Shown in pieces: positions 42,876 through 53,693 of a stretch of 64,000 nt of DNA (positions are counted from its first letter, which is position 1; the number at the start of each line of letters is the position of its first letter). The notes beneath the pieces are model-generated. The model ran no database searches, was not told where the DNA came from, and was given only the letters and a program-made list of their open reading frames with translations. The DNA is from Actinernus sp. WN-2022 (lineage: Eukaryota > Cnidaria > Anthozoa > Actiniaria > Actinernidae): the NCBI GenBank assembly GCA_030867875.1, contig JAOWCC010000445.1, positions 62,001 through 126,000 of the forward strand, read 5' to 3'. A program made the position numbers and the translations under genes.

Positions 42876-45592
42876 CCGGATTTGAAGCCCACATCACCAT
42901 GAAAGAAGGGGCAAAGCCAGTATTTGTTAAGCCAAGGAAAGTTCCTTATGCACTGAAGGAAGCAGTTGAGAAGGAATTAGATAAGCTTGAGAAGCACGGG
43001 GTTATAAAGAAAACTGAGAGATCAGACTGGGCAAGCCCAATTGTGGTTGTGCCAAAAGCAGACAAGTCAATTAGAATATGTGGGGACTATAAGGTAACTA
43101 TTAACCAGAGTGTAGAGGATGAACAGTATCCACTCCCCACTACACAAGATCTATATACAGCACTTACTGGCTCCAAAGTGTTCAGTAAGCTGGATTTGTC
43201 ACATGCATATGCACAGTTAAGTGTTGATAAAGAGAGTCTGGAATATCTGACTATAAACACACATAGGGGGCTCTACTCCTATACGAAGTTGCCATATGGA
43301 GTCAAGTCTTCGCCTAAGATTTTTCAGGCCAAAATGGACCAGATCTTGCAAGGGGTAGAGAAATGTGTGTGTAAACAGGACGATATTCTGATTGGTGGTG
43401 ATGACTGGAAAGAGAATCTCAAAATTCTTTTAGAGGTACTGGACAGACTGGCTAAACATAATGTACACTTGAAGCTGGCCAAATGTGAGTTTCTGAAACC
43501 TGAGATGGTATACTTAGGGTTGAAAATAAATGCTGAAGGCTTGCATCCAGTAACGGAGAAAATTGATGCTGTAAGACAGGCGCCAGTACCGTCTAATGTG
43601 AGTGAACTGAGATCCTTATTGGGAATGGTTCAATACTATCACTCATTTCTGCCAGGTCTAGCCACTACACTGGCACCATTGCATGATCTTCTAAAGAAGG
43701 GCACCCCATGGAAGTGGACAAGTGAGTGCCAACAAGCCTATGAAGCTTGTAAGCTAGGTCTCACCAGTGAGACATTATTGGTGCATTATGATGTGAATCG
43801 CAGCTTAAAGCTAGATTGTGATGCTTCTAGTTATGGACTTGGGGCAGTGATAAGTCACGTGATGGATGATGGACAGGAAAGACCTATAGCCTATGCATCA
43901 CGAACTCTCAGTTCAAGTGAAAAGAACTATGCACAAATAGAGAGGGAAGCTTTGTCAATTATATTTGGAGTAAAAAAATTCCACCAGTACTTGTATGGGC
44001 GAAATTTCACCTCAGTTACCGACCACAAGCCATTATTATCTATCTTGGTCCCAAAGTCTGCCATACCTACACTCGCAGCAAGCCGAATGCAAAGGTGGGC
44101 TATAGTGCTTTCTGCCTATGACAATGACATAGAATACAGACGCTCTGAGGATCATTCCAATTGTGATGCACTGTCCAGGTTACCACATGAGGAGTCGACA
44201 GTGAGTAGTGAGGGAGCAATATATCATGTTAGTGTTTTTGATGGTGATTTTCCCCCTACAGCTAAAACAATTGCACAGCAAACTCAATTGGATCCAGTGT
44301 TGAGTAGAGTACTCCACTGTGTTATGTCAGGATGGCCAGAGGAATGTGAGGATGAAAACCTTAGGCCATATTATAACAGAAGACTCGAGTTGTCATGTGA
44401 GCAGAATTGTGTTCTGTGGGGTTCTAGAGTAATTATTCCTCTGACTTCCAGGAGAAAAATGTTGGAGGAATTACATTGGGAACATCCAGGTATGTGTGGA
44501 ATGAAAGCCATTGCTCGCACATGTGTGTGGTGGCCAAAAATGGATGAAGAAATCGAGGAAGCCTGTCGCGTTTGTTCAGTATGCCAAAGTGTTAGAAGTT
44601 CCCCTCCCAGTGCACCTCTGATTCCATGGAAATGGCCAACCAGACCATACCAGCGCATTCATGTTGATTTTTGCCAAGATGGCAATGACTATTTTCTGGT
44701 AGTTATCGACAGCCACTCGAAGTGGATTGATGTGCAACACATGACTTCCACAACTGCAGAGCGCACCATTGATGAGTTGAGGTTGATTTTTGCTAATCAT
44801 GGTCTACCCGAAGAATTGGTCTCTGATAACGGGCCTCAGTTTGTGTCCTTTGAGTTTGCAGAATTTATGCGTAAAAACGGCATAAAGCATACACTAGTTC
44901 CACCCTACCACCCTCAATCGAATGGGGCAGCGGAAAGATCAGTCAGAATAGTTAAAGAAGCATTGCTCAAACAGGTCATTCAGGGTACAAGGGGTATGTC
45001 TATGAAGCATAGGCTGGCAAATTTTTTGTTCAGGTATCGCACCACACCTCATACTACCACTGGCGTGACACCAGCTGAGCTACTGGTTAAGCGGCAGCTC
45101 AGAAATAGACTGAGTCTTGTCAAGCCGTACCTTGCGCAAACAGTAGAGAGTAAGCAAGAGAAACAGAAACTCTATAATGATATGAAGTGTAGGAAAGAAA
45201 GACCGTTTGAGAGGTATGACCGAGTGCGTGTGAGAAATACCAGAGCTACCTCGAAGAGGGAAAGATGGATTCCGGGCACTGTAGTTAAAGTGTGCGGTCC
45301 CAGAACCTATGTAGTAAGAACAGGGCACAGGACTAGATATGTCCATACTGATCACATGATCAGGGCACATGATGATATTCCTGATGATGTGAGCGAGCCA
45401 GATATCATGGTACCTGAGTCATGTGAGCAGGCTGGTACGGAGAGTGATGTTAAGAGTCCGTCTGATAGTGTCAGCCAACCACCTGTTGGTGTTACTGAAC
45501 CTGTGGTACCTTTAGAGAGTTCCACGACTTCACCCACAGTTCTGAGAAAATCTCAGAGAGTTAGAAAACCTGTTGTTAAACTTGATCTGTAA
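42872..45592 (+). CDS. Gypsy pol: reverse transcriptase, RNase H, integrase
   Basis: 906 codons from the ATG at 42872; the same frame is open upstream (DDLLSKHSKLFEEGYEG), showing that the true N-terminus is fused to gag-protease. Reverse transcriptase: SDWASPIVVVPK (51-62), SKLDLSHAY (105-113), PYGVKSSPKIF (141-151), and KQDD at 168-171 where Y-x-DD is expected. RNase H: DCDASSYGLGA (315-325), EREA (357-360), TDHKPL (383-388). Integrase: H535, H538, C568, C571 zinc site and catalytic D599, D652, E688 with D(35)E spacing. Loss of the conserved Tyr before DD suggests reduced or lost polymerase activity. Integrase looks intact. Confidence 0.93.
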   Translation: MTGFEAHITMKEGAKPVFVKPRKVPYALKEAVEKELDKLEKHGVIKKTERSDWASPIVVVPKADKSIRICGDYKVTINQSVEDEQYPLPTTQDLYTALTGSKVFSKLDLSHAYAQLSVDKESLEYLTINTHRGLYSYTKLPYGVKSSPKIFQAKMDQILQGVEKCVCKQDDILIGGDDWKENLKILLEVLDRLAKHNVHLKLAKCEFLKPEMVYLGLKINAEGLHPVTEKIDAVRQAPVPSNVSELRSLLGMVQYYHSFLPGLATTLAPLHDLLKKGTPWKWTSECQQAYEACKLGLTSETLLVHYDVNRSLKLDCDASSYGLGAVISHVMDDGQERPIAYASRTLSSSEKNYAQIEREALSIIFGVKKFHQYLYGRNFTSVTDHKPLLSILVPKSAIPTLAASRMQRWAIVLSAYDNDIEYRRSEDHSNCDALSRLPHEESTVSSEGAIYHVSVFDGDFPPTAKTIAQQTQLDPVLSRVLHCVMSGWPEECEDENLRPYYNRRLELSCEQNCVLWGSRVIIPLTSRRKMLEELHWEHPGMCGMKAIARTCVWWPKMDEEIEEACRVCSVCQSVRSSPPSAPLIPWKWPTRPYQRIHVDFCQDGNDYFLVVIDSHSKWIDVQHMTSTTAERTIDELRLIFANHGLPEELVSDNGPQFVSFEFAEFMRKNGIKHTLVPPYHPQSNGAAERSVRIVKEALLKQVIQGTRGMSMKHRLANFLFRYRTTPHTTTGVTPAELLVKRQLRNRLSLVKPYLAQTVESKQEKQKLYNDMKCRKERPFERYDRVRVRNTRATSKRERWIPGTVVKVCGPRTYVVRTGHRTRYVHTDHMIRAHDDIPDDVSEPDIMVPESCEQAGTESDVKSPSDSVSQPPVGVTEPVVPLESSTTSPTVLRKSQRVRKPVVKLDL

Positions 45593-45648
45593 GTTACATA
45601 CTTTAGTTGTTGTTAAGAGTATTACATTCCCATTTTAGAGGGAAGCAG

Positions 45649-45761
45649 TGTAATATATATATTCATACCCATGATGCTTTGCAATAAAGCGTTGTTGAGT
45701 GTTCAATCAAATGGTGCTTGTGTTTATCTTGTACGGAGGCCGTTCTGCCCAATATACTACA
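45649..45761 (+). repeat. Putative 3' LTR of the Gypsy element
   Basis: A purine-rich tract (AGAGGGAAGCAG, 45637-45648) abuts TGTAATATATATATTC. AATAAA occurs at about 45682 and the sequence ends ACTACA at 45761, giving TG...CA boundaries and a very short LTR of about 113 bp. There is no second copy upstream to confirm the ends. Confidence 0.45.
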
Positions 45762-45775
45762 AGTAACTGTTATAC

Positions 45776-47190
45776 ATCTCCAAGAATAAACTTTACAATC
45801 GAAAACTAGAAAAATGAACGCAACTATCGCAGCTGGAAATGAAATTCCAGTTCTTAAAATTAGTACAAGCAAGGGTTTTTTCTTCCAATCACTTTGAACT
45901 TTCTCGAATCACCCCATTAGCAGAGGCACAGATGATCAGTCTATACATTTCTTTTCATTTCAATTCCAATATCTTCAATTTTAGTCGTCGAAAGCCCGCC
46001 ATTTGCCACCGTAGCTTTGTAGTTTGTAGCACCGCTTGCGACCTGTATGTACTGAGCTTCAAACCGGGGGGCACTGCTTGCATAATAAAGGGGAGGTATG
46101 TGAGGTGTCGTCTTCGACCCAGTTGGCAAAATAAAATGTAGTGAAGGTGTTTTTATTAACCAGAATTTCCATCAAATTTATGAAAATCAACCCGAATTGA
46201 TAGTTGATTTGCTCCAAAACAAGACGATGACTCAATGAATGACATGAATGCAGAAGGTTTTCCGACAAGGAAACGTGTTTTTACAAACTAAGGTCAGAAT
46301 AATAGCAAAATCGGCGTATCCAAAATCTCTTATCTTGTACGGTGATGCGGTGTGCATTTTCTGTTAACTGGCATGAGAACTGCCCGAGTTTAACATAAGT
46401 ATACATCTTCGTCTCCTTGTTCGATAAATTGTCGTATTCTGAGTGCCATTTGCAGTAGATTAACCTGCATCAAACCCGTTAAACCTAAAACCAAGGCAAG
46501 CATAGCAACCGCTAGTTGGGATCTCATATTTTTCCTTGTCAAGCCGTCCTCTTTTGATGAAAATTAATACAGCTGAAAATATATAATCACTCGAACTGTA
46601 GAAGCTGTAGTTAGCCAGGCCAAATTTAACTTGGTTTCAAGCCTAAACTGCGCAGTCGGTACAAAATTAAACCGGTCAAAGTGTTTATACGATATCGGTA
46701 CAATTTGTAACCGGTACAGGACCGAAACTGTACCTGCTTTTTTAGGTCTGAAACTTGTACGGTTAGGCGGTCTAAAATTCGTCCGGATAGCAGGTATCAG
46801 TGTAAATGAAAGGCCTAACCGTACGAATTTTGATACGGATCCACATTCGTCCGGTACTGTGTAACTGTAGCCGTAGTGAGGATCGCTATCGTCGACAGCG
46901 TGCATTCAGATTTTTTAGTGTTTCTCTCATTGAAAAGCTTGGCGATTGTTATATAAAACAAATAGATTATATTTTCCCGTTTGTTTGTTGTCATATATGT
47001 ACATAGGACATCACAGCGTGTGAAGATCAACAATCACGACTGTGTCTAGTGGCGTAGGCCACTGCATGAGTGCGACGACCTAGTTCATTTGTGATTGTTT
47101 CAGTTTGATCATTTGCATTAAATGCGTGAAAACAATGGGTCAAGCAGCTGTTCTTCGGTTCGTTAAAGCAAGGAACAGCCGTCAGACAAG
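45776..47190. other. Intergenic, repeat-like
   Basis: No supported gene. Between 46650 and 46860 degenerate words such as CGGTACA, ACCGGTAC and TTCGTCCGG recur in both orientations, suggesting an old repeat. Confidence 0.4.
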
Positions 47191-47194
47191 GCTT

Positions 47195-49235
47195 TAATAA
47201 TAATAATAATAATAATAACTTTATTTAACGAGGGTTTAAACACTTTACAGTCACAGACTGATAAACTAGTGGCCCTCTTAATATATTAAAATATCTTACA
47301 AAACTATGCAAATGTAAGTTCTACTGAGTGCTATATAAAGCTGCCAACACTAAAATAGATAAAAGCTATAAAGTCAACTATATTAATACGATGAATAAAT
47401 AAGCTAAATTTAGAATATTAACAATATGATATTCTAATAATATATACTATGAGTTACACTAATAAAAATAACTATGGCTAAGTAGTAATTATTAAGATAT
47501 GCTAAAATGGTCAAGGCCCTTGTATTGTTCTCTTAACAAATTTGAATGCTCTACCCTAAAGGACTTTATACTTTTACATTTCCTAATGGCTGTGGTGGCA
47601 AGGCGTTCCATAATCTAGACGAAGTAGTTAAAAAAGTTCTACCTCCCTCAGTTTCTCTTGTGTATCTAGGGCAATGAAGAGTTATATCACCGAAGCGTGA
47701 AGTCCGTGAAGACACGCTACTTACCTTAACTATCTTATTACTTATATAGTCAGGGACAGCCCCTTGAAAATACTTATAGACAATACAACACTTGTTCATT
47801 TTAGCCTCATCGTAGTAAGGAATCCACTTAAGCTTGTCAAATAGTGTTACAGTTCTCTCCTCTCGCACTTTCACACCCAGAATCACTCGAGCAGCTCTCT
47901 TTTGTAGCCTGAATACTCTACGGAGATTATCGTTAGAAGTCATTGTCCAGATTACACTACCATACATCAATACGGGCTTAATTATAGAGTTATAAAACTG
48001 GATACGCTCAGTTTTCGGCAGAAAGTATCTTATTGATCGTAATAGGCCTATTCGCTTGGCGAGCTTTTTACACAAAGTTTCAATGTGTTCATCAAATGTT
48101 AAGTCCTGGTCGATCGTGATACCAAGCAGTTTATGCGAATGCACCTGCTCAAGTGTGACATCAGTAGCCGTATGAATGTCTAGTGCTTGTTCATCAGAAG
48201 AGAGCTTGGACCTTAGTCTCTTTCCAGTAACGAGCATCGACTTGGTCTTGCTAGTATTCAACTGAAGACGATTGTTCTTCGACCATTTCTCTAAGTCCAC
48301 TGTACTTTCACCAAGGTTACTCCGCAGATTCCCAATTTCAGACCACAGTGAGGAACTGCTGAGTGTCGTGTCATCAGCAAAGACATCTACACTTGATGAA
48401 CCAGCTACTGATTCGGGTAGATCGTTGATAAATATTAGGAAAAGGAGAGGAGCGAGCACGGATCGCTGTGGTACACCATGGGTGAGGTACTGGGGCGAGG
48501 ATAACTTGTTGTTTATAGCAGTGAACTGCTTGCGTGGCGTAAGGTACGACTTCATCAGTTTCAAACTGCAATCATCCAAGCCATATATGCGTAGTTTCTG
48601 GGCTAAGACGTGGTGATCAACAAGGTCAAAAGCTTTCCTAAAGTCAGCAAAGACAATGCCATTCACGTGGTTATTATCTAGGTTTGTCAGTAGTTTATCT
48701 ATAATGTTAATCAGAGCAGTTTCCGTCGAATGGTGCTTCCTGAAGCCCGACTGAAGCTTGTACAACAGGTTATTGCCCTTCAAAAATACATGGAGAGAAT
48801 TGTGTAAGTGGCGCTCGAACACTTTTGATAATACTGGTAGCACGGAGATGGGGCGATAGTTGTTCTTATCCGATTTGCTGTTACACTTGTGCAGGGGTAC
48901 AACCTTTGCTTCCTTCCACACAGATGGAAATGTGCCACTTGTGATGCAGGTGTTAATCAGCTTGGTGAGCGATGGAGAGATCGCCGGTGCCGCAATCTTC
49001 AAGAGACGCACACTCAGTCCGTCAGTACCCGTTGCTTTACCTGATGGGATAGATTCTATGAGCCTCTGTGTTTGACGAGGTGTTATCATCGGAAAAGTCA
49101 GTTTGGTGTCGGGGTGCTTGTGTCTTCTAACAAACTCCGTCACTACTGCGGGGTCAAACGGCTTTTGATCCTTGTCGGCTAACTTTTTGGCTATACCTGA
49201 AAAATGCTCGTTAAAGATATCAGCGATTTGCCCCT
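47195..49235 (-). mobile_element. 5'-truncated LINE (CR1/L2/jockey-like), nearly intact 3' half
   Basis: The minus-strand element ends at the left in a (TTA)n tail (47195-47218) typical of CR1/L2 3' microsatellite ends, preceded by CTCGTTAAATAAAG. The coding frame is open up to about 49235, where it abruptly meets a copy of the hairpin-repeat family (49236 onward). It is therefore truncated in the apurinic-endonuclease/RT linker; no endonuclease remains. Confidence 0.85.
47566..49143 (-). CDS. LINE reverse transcriptase (partial ORF2)
   Basis: 525 codons; the open frame extends upstream (ADIFNEHFSGIAKKLADKD). Reverse transcriptase signatures: IPSGKATGTDGLSVRLLK (32-49), NNYRPISVLPVLSKVFER (94-111), FADFRKAFDLVDH (165-177; catalytic Asp 167), VPQRSVLAPLLF (224-235), FADD (255-258), and HKLLGITID further on. 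The thumb segment RSIRYFLPKTERIQFYNSI and the C-terminus RLWNALPP are present. It copies element RNA into DNA at a nicked target. Motif B has Arg for the usual Gly. No frameshift in this part; the 5' truncation would prevent independent mobility. Confidence 0.93.
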   Translation of the reverse strand: MTEFVRRHKHPDTKLTFPMITPRQTQRLIESIPSGKATGTDGLSVRLLKIAAPAISPSLTKLINTCITSGTFPSVWKEAKVVPLHKCNSKSDKNNYRPISVLPVLSKVFERHLHNSLHVFLKGNNLLYKLQSGFRKHHSTETALINIIDKLLTNLDNNHVNGIVFADFRKAFDLVDHHVLAQKLRIYGLDDCSLKLMKSYLTPRKQFTAINNKLSSPQYLTHGVPQRSVLAPLLFLIFINDLPESVAGSSSVDVFADDTTLSSSSLWSEIGNLRSNLGESTVDLEKWSKNNRLQLNTSKTKSMLVTGKRLRSKLSSDEQALDIHTATDVTLEQVHSHKLLGITIDQDLTFDEHIETLCKKLAKRIGLLRSIRYFLPKTERIQFYNSIIKPVLMYGSVIWTMTSNDNLRRVFRLQKRAARVILGVKVREERTVTLFDKLKWIPYYDEAKMNKCCIVYKYFQGAVPDYISNKIVKVSSVSSRTSRFGDITLHCPRYTRETEGGRTFLTTSSRLWNALPPQPLGNVKV

Positions 49236-49456
49236 GATTTCGTCCTGATTTACATAAACTTTTGTTTCGATTTTCTCGGCCAAAATAAGTCGTATCGCCA
49301 AAATAACTGAAAACATGACTCTCTTCATCTAGACTTTTGATAACTGCGATAAATAATTCGCGTCCGATTTTTATGGGATTTACAAACTCTCGCCGGCTTT
49401 CAGCTTTCAGTTTGAGTTTGTAAATCCCATAAAGATCGTCCGCTCATTCTTTATCT
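49236..49456 (+). repeat. Hairpin-repeat family, copy 2
   Basis: Starts GATTTCGTCCTGATTTACAT exactly as copy 1 (15993). The hairpin arms read GATTTTTATGGGATTTAC and GTAAATCCCATAAAGATC, followed by GTCCGCTCAT and TTTATCTA. The stem triplet differs from copy 1 in both arms, so pairing is kept. Confidence 0.8.
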
Positions 49457-49496
49457 AGTACTTAAAAATATACTTCATATTCTTTTAAACTGGTTA

Positions 49497-49960
49497 AAGG
49501 GGTGAACCCACTTTGGCTGCTCTTTCCAATGATGTTATTGGTCTGGCAAGTAGAGCAAATTATGACGTCATTCTGACGGCAAAAATAGGGGTGAACCGTT
49601 GGTTAACCGTTATAACAACATTAACAAGCCCCAATACTGCAGAAATTGTTGTAACGTTTGAGCTCTAATTTGTACTTTACCCTGTGGTAACAAAAGGCAT
49701 GACCCTGAATCTACTCAGTGGGCTGTTCTTTCCAAAGATGCTACTTTTTGCGCAATTAGAGCAAGCTATGACGTCATTCTGACGTTGATGAACCTTGTGG
49801 TGAACCGTTGTAAACGGTAAACACAAGCTCCGATACTGCAGAAATGTTCCTTTTACGTCATCTTTTAAAACATTGAAGTACTTTACTTTCATTTTCATTC
49901 AATGCTGGGAATTTTATTATCTTCATGACGTCATTGTGACGTCATTCAGCAGCGATGGAT
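49497..49960. repeat. Diverged tandem repeat with TGACGTCA motifs
   Basis: Two units of about 220 bp, each with CTTTCCAA-GATG, AGAGCAA-TATGACGTCATTCTGACG, GGTGAACCGTTG and ACTGCAGAAAT, occupy about 49500-49700 and 49720-49870. Two more TGACGTCA sites follow at 49925-49946. Confidence 0.7.
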
Positions 49961-50501
49961 TTCAAACAAAATACACGAGATGTAGATTCTTTAAAAGAGC
50001 TTGCCAAGTATGGCTAGAATTCTCTTAATTCTCGAAATTCTACAGCTGATTTTACCTCAATTTGCAAAGGCGTTTTCAGACATGTAGACTTTCAATAATA
50101 TTTTAAAAAGCACCAACTCAAGATGAATTTGTTCGATTTGTCTGAAATTTTCACGAAATGTCATTTGATATTGGGGAATTGGGAAATTCTAAACCAGATC
50201 GATCGGTGAAACTAGCAACGCAGTACTGTAGGAATGTAATCCGAACCATTTCATTTCCCACGAATTCTTAGTTCATTCACAACAGCCCCAGCGTAGACTT
50301 GAGGAAATTATTCCGGAATAATTTTGGGAATAATAGGTCCATAAAAGAATCAGGAATTATTCCGGAATAACAGGTTAAAAAAAGAATAATCTTGATCTTT
50401 TGCAGGAATGAATATACGAGCTGGTCAGAGGGAGTAAATCATGTTTAATTTTGACTTTCAAGGCAGTCATTGAGTGATTGAACCGGCTATTATGCTAGGT
50501 G
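49961..50501. other. Intergenic, nothing recognised
   Basis: AT-rich; a repeated AATTATTCCGGAATAA motif occurs at 50318 and 50356. Confidence 0.4.
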
Positions 50502-50682
50502 TTAAAGGGAACCTCGGCTGAAAAACAATGTTTGCTCTCAAGTGTTTGTTATGGATGCCTAAGTCTGTTTCTGTGTTTGTCTCCAGTGAATTGTACACTA
50601 GATGTCATTTATGCACCGAATTTCCTCTCGATAAAACTCATTTGAATTTCCTGCGCGCCGCCATCTTGGATATCATGACAGT

Positions 50683-52645
50683 AACAGTAACAGTAAATTT
50701 ATTTGACCCATTAATTACAAACATAATACATGAGAATTTCAAATTACATAAATGAACAAACAAAATTGGGTACAGGAGATGCAAAAAAACCATAAGGGCT
50801 TGTCAAAGCTGGACCTCCTTGTTTAAATAGATGACAAAAACGTTAGAAAAATGCAGGTCGGCAAGGCACACAAGTACAGGACGTAGTACACACATGCAGG
50901 AAACAGACAAACAAAGAATATATGGATGAGAGCGTGAGAGATAATAAATTATTATTATAGATACAATAGAAAAGAACACAAGTGGTTTAGTAATTATCAA
51001 CAAAAGACTTCTTTAGATGTTTTTTGAATAAAGACAGATTTAATGATTTCATTGGTTCGTCTATTTGATTCCAGACTTTTGGTCCCTGGAATCGTATATT
51101 AAAAATGTCATAATTAGTACGTGTTTTTGAGAGAGCAAATGAGGACTTGGAGGCCAGTCTAGTATTGTAATTATGTATATTCTTGATTGGAGTGAAAAAG
51201 TTATTAAAAGCTGAGGGCAAGAAATGATGATAAAATTTAAACATAAAGATTGCTGTATGTAACTGAATGAGGTCATAAAGTTTAATTATATGTAAAGACT
51301 TAAAAATAGGATTGGTATGCTCTGTGAAGGAGGAGAAAGTCATGATACGAAGTGCCCGTTTCTGGAGAAGGAATAGAGGTTTAATATTAGATTCATAAGT
51401 ATTTCCCCAGGCAATTAAATTATAAGAAAGGAAAGGATATATGAGAGCATAATAAAGATTAACTAGAGTACTGTTATTTACGAAGTATCTAACTTTTGAG
51501 ATTAATCCGATGTTCCTTTTCAATTTTTTCATCACATGATTAACATGGCATTTCCAATTTAAATGTGTCTAACATTATTCCCAAGTACTGAATACATTTT
51601 TCTTCTTTTAAATATTTATTATCAATAACCAATTTAGGTATAAAGGTACGTTTCTTTTGAGGTGGGTGAAAAATGACGAAATTGGATTTGCTAATATTGA
51701 GAGATAATTTATTGGCACAAAGCCAAGTTTGTATACTTTTAAGTTCATTATTTAATACAGATTCAAGCAAAGTCAGACTTGTATTGGCATAGAACAGATT
51801 AGAATCGTCAGCAAAAAGGTGAAAGTCTAGAATTTTAGAACAGAGATTAAAATCATTAATATACAATAGAAACAATAAAGGGCCAAGAACTGACCTGTGA
51901 GGAACTCCACAAGAGATGGGAAGGTATTCAGAAGAAGCGCTACCTATTGAAACAAATTGCTTTCTGTTACTGAGGTATGAAGAAAACCAGTCTTTAGCTA
52001 CACCACGTATACCATAATGATCCAATTTATCTAATAAAATTGAGTGATTAACCGTATCAAAAGCTTTACTCAAATCAAGGAATATTCCACAGGAAAAGAG
52101 TCCATTTTCAATTGCAGTTTGTATTTTATCAATTATACATAAAATAGCATGGTCTGTAGAATGACTTTCTCTAAAGCCAAATTGCTTATTATGGAGAATA
52201 TTCTTTTTAGTCAAGAAATTCATTAATCTTTTATACATTAATTTTTCCAAAATTCTATTAAAAATTGGCAAAAGAGATATTGGACGATAATTATTTAAGG
52301 AAGTTTCTGAGCCCTTTTTGAACACTGGAAGAACCCGTGCAACTTTGAAATGGTCAGGTACTATGCCTAATGAAAAAGAGCAATTATAAAGAATCTCTAA
52401 AGGTTTAGAAACTAAGTCCTTTAGAAGCTTTAAGATTTTCGTAGGAATACTAAAAGGGCCAGATGCTTTACTTATATTTAAGCTAGAAATTTCATTCTCA
52501 ATCTCAGAGGAAGAAGTAGGAAATAGAAGAAAACTCCCAGGGTCTTTAGGTGGTAAATAATGAGTGGGGTGCACATCAACAGTAAAACATTGCCCCTGTT
52601 GTCGCATAACAAAAGAGCTATTGTTTTCTGACAATAAGGACAACA
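50683..52645 (-). mobile_element. 5'-truncated LINE inserted in the MITE
   Basis: The minus-strand element ends at the left in a (TTACTG)n tail, present three times (50685-50700), preceded by the untranslated CATTTATGTAATTTG region. Its 5' end is truncated within the RT region near 52645. Related to the decayed LINE at 54.7-56.4 kb. Confidence 0.85.
50987..51535 (-). pseudogene. LINE reverse transcriptase, C-terminal part after frameshift
   Basis: 182 codons: MKKLKRNIGLISKVRYFV, LVNLYYALIYPFLSYNLIAW, LFLLQKRALRIM and a C-terminus with GPKVWNQI. These are the thumb and C-terminal domain of CR1-like LINEs. The natural frame begins upstream (HLNWKCHVNHV) and is separated from the RT frame by a one-base change near 51566. 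Confidence 0.9.
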
Positions 52646-52646
52646 C
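51540..52646 (-). CDS. LINE reverse transcriptase domain (frameshifted element)
   Basis: 368 codons with SLNISKASGPFSIPTKILK (55-73), NNYRPISLLPIFNRILEK (118-135), GIFLDLSKAFDTVNH (187-201; catalytic Asp 191), CGVPHRSVLGPLLFLLYIND (246-265) and FADD (278-281), then YLGIMLD before the frame breaks near 51566. Truncated at its N-terminus. Motif B reads HRS where QGS is usual. The frameshift makes the copy inactive unless it is suppressed. Confidence 0.92.
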   Translation of the reverse strand: MLSLLSENNSSFVMRQQGQCFTVDVHPTHYLPPKDPGSFLLFPTSSSEIENEISSLNISKASGPFSIPTKILKLLKDLVSKPLEILYNCSFSLGIVPDHFKVARVLPVFKKGSETSLNNYRPISLLPIFNRILEKLMYKRLMNFLTKKNILHNKQFGFRESHSTDHAILCIIDKIQTAIENGLFSCGIFLDLSKAFDTVNHSILLDKLDHYGIRGVAKDWFSSYLSNRKQFVSIGSASSEYLPISCGVPHRSVLGPLLFLLYINDFNLCSKILDFHLFADDSNLFYANTSLTLLESVLNNELKSIQTWLCANKLSLNISKSNFVIFHPPQKKRTFIPKLVIDNKYLKEEKCIQYLGIMLDTFKLEMPC

Positions 52647-52830
52647 TGTGACGTCATAAAATTCAAGATGGCGGCGCGCAGGAAATTCAAATGAGTTTTA
52701 TCGACAGGAAAATTGTTGCATAAATGACATCTAGTGTACAATTTACTGGAGACAAACACAGAAACAGACTTAGGCATCCATAACAAACACTTGAGAGCAA
52801 ACATTGTTTTTCAGCCGAGGTTCCCTTTAA

Positions 52831-53690
52831 TAATAATAAGGTTATAATAGTTTATTTTCCAAGTACCTTTTGCTTATAATACATTTTTTTGTCAAATAAC
52901 AATAAGTTAATCTTGAAGTCATACACATTTGAATGGAGGACTAGTTAAACCCAAAAGGCTTTTACAAGTAGTCATCCTATATATTATTAAATATATACAA
53001 TATATTTTTTCGTATCAGGTAATCAGTGTTTGATTACATTTTTCCCGCATTACGCTCCAATGCCCACGAACAGTGGCACCGAGTCGAGCTTAGAGTAGAC
53101 ATTTTCATACATTTGCTGTGTTTTTGTCTACCCCAATCTCGTCTTGGTGCCATTGTTCGATCGAATGCGGGAAAAGTCTTTTCGACTAAATATATGACTA
53201 AAAACAATAAAATATAATATAACATTATATAATTGATTACTATGATTTATTCTATAAACTACAGTGTTTTACAAGGATTTGCAGCACTCATGAGAAACAT
53301 TGTATCTGAACACACGTAAAATACAATAATTTTACGTTTGTGGATATCGCCTTTCAGCCAATTTTTATCAACTCAGTAAGATAGTTGACAACACAAAAAG
53401 TATCTGTCGGAAATTATAGCATGATAAGATATGGCCCGCCCCCAATGTATTACATGATTTCTGTTGGCCCACCCCTTTTTCCATGCTGAAAATGGTGGCC
53501 CCACCCCTCCTTTATTTCCTGCCCAACCCCCACCCTAACCCTAACCACTGTACTTTATCTTTATGACCAGTCCCAGGAGCCCATAACTATGGGCTCGTGC
53601 CAGTCCCTAATATATATGATTTTATTGCTCTTTTGAATTGTAGTTTTAGTACGATTATTTTATATTTGGTGCTATTTTATTCCATATATC
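52831..53690. other. Intergenic with a small inverted repeat
   Basis: Arms near 53038-53095 and 53140-53180 pair around TTTTCCCGCATT and AATGCGGGAAAA, with CAGTGGCACCGAG/CTTGGTGCCATTG inside, so a small MITE of about 145 bp is likely. A single CCCTAACCCTAACC at about 53532 is not a telomere array. No gene. Confidence 0.45.
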
Positions 53691-53693
53691 TGT

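Larger units (their letters stand above)
41820..45761 (+). mobile_element. Ty3/Gypsy LTR retrotransposon, 5'-truncated
   Basis: gag, protease, reverse transcriptase, RNase H and integrase follow in the Gypsy order and end in a short putative 3' LTR. No 5' LTR, primer-binding site or gag start is found between the Crypton fragment and 41827, so the 5' end is lost. Two frame breaks (near 42020 and 42822) also argue for a dead copy. It is closest in style to the K02A2.6-like group common in invertebrates. Confidence 0.9.
50506..52826. mobile_element. TTAA-flanked MITE split by a LINE insertion
   Basis: Arms of about 175 bp starting AGGGAACCTCGGCTG lie at 50506-50682 and 52650-52826 in inverted orientation, flanked by TTAA (50502-50505 and 52827-52830). 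Between them is a 5'-truncated LINE. The arms end inward at ATGAC on both sides, so the LINE sits at the centre of the original palindrome. Arms contain the motif CGCCGCCATCTTG and, on the right, TGACGTCA. Confidence 0.85.

Noticed and set aside
53525..53545. CCCTAACCCTAACC as telomeric sequence
   Set aside because: Only two units inside C-rich low-complexity DNA.
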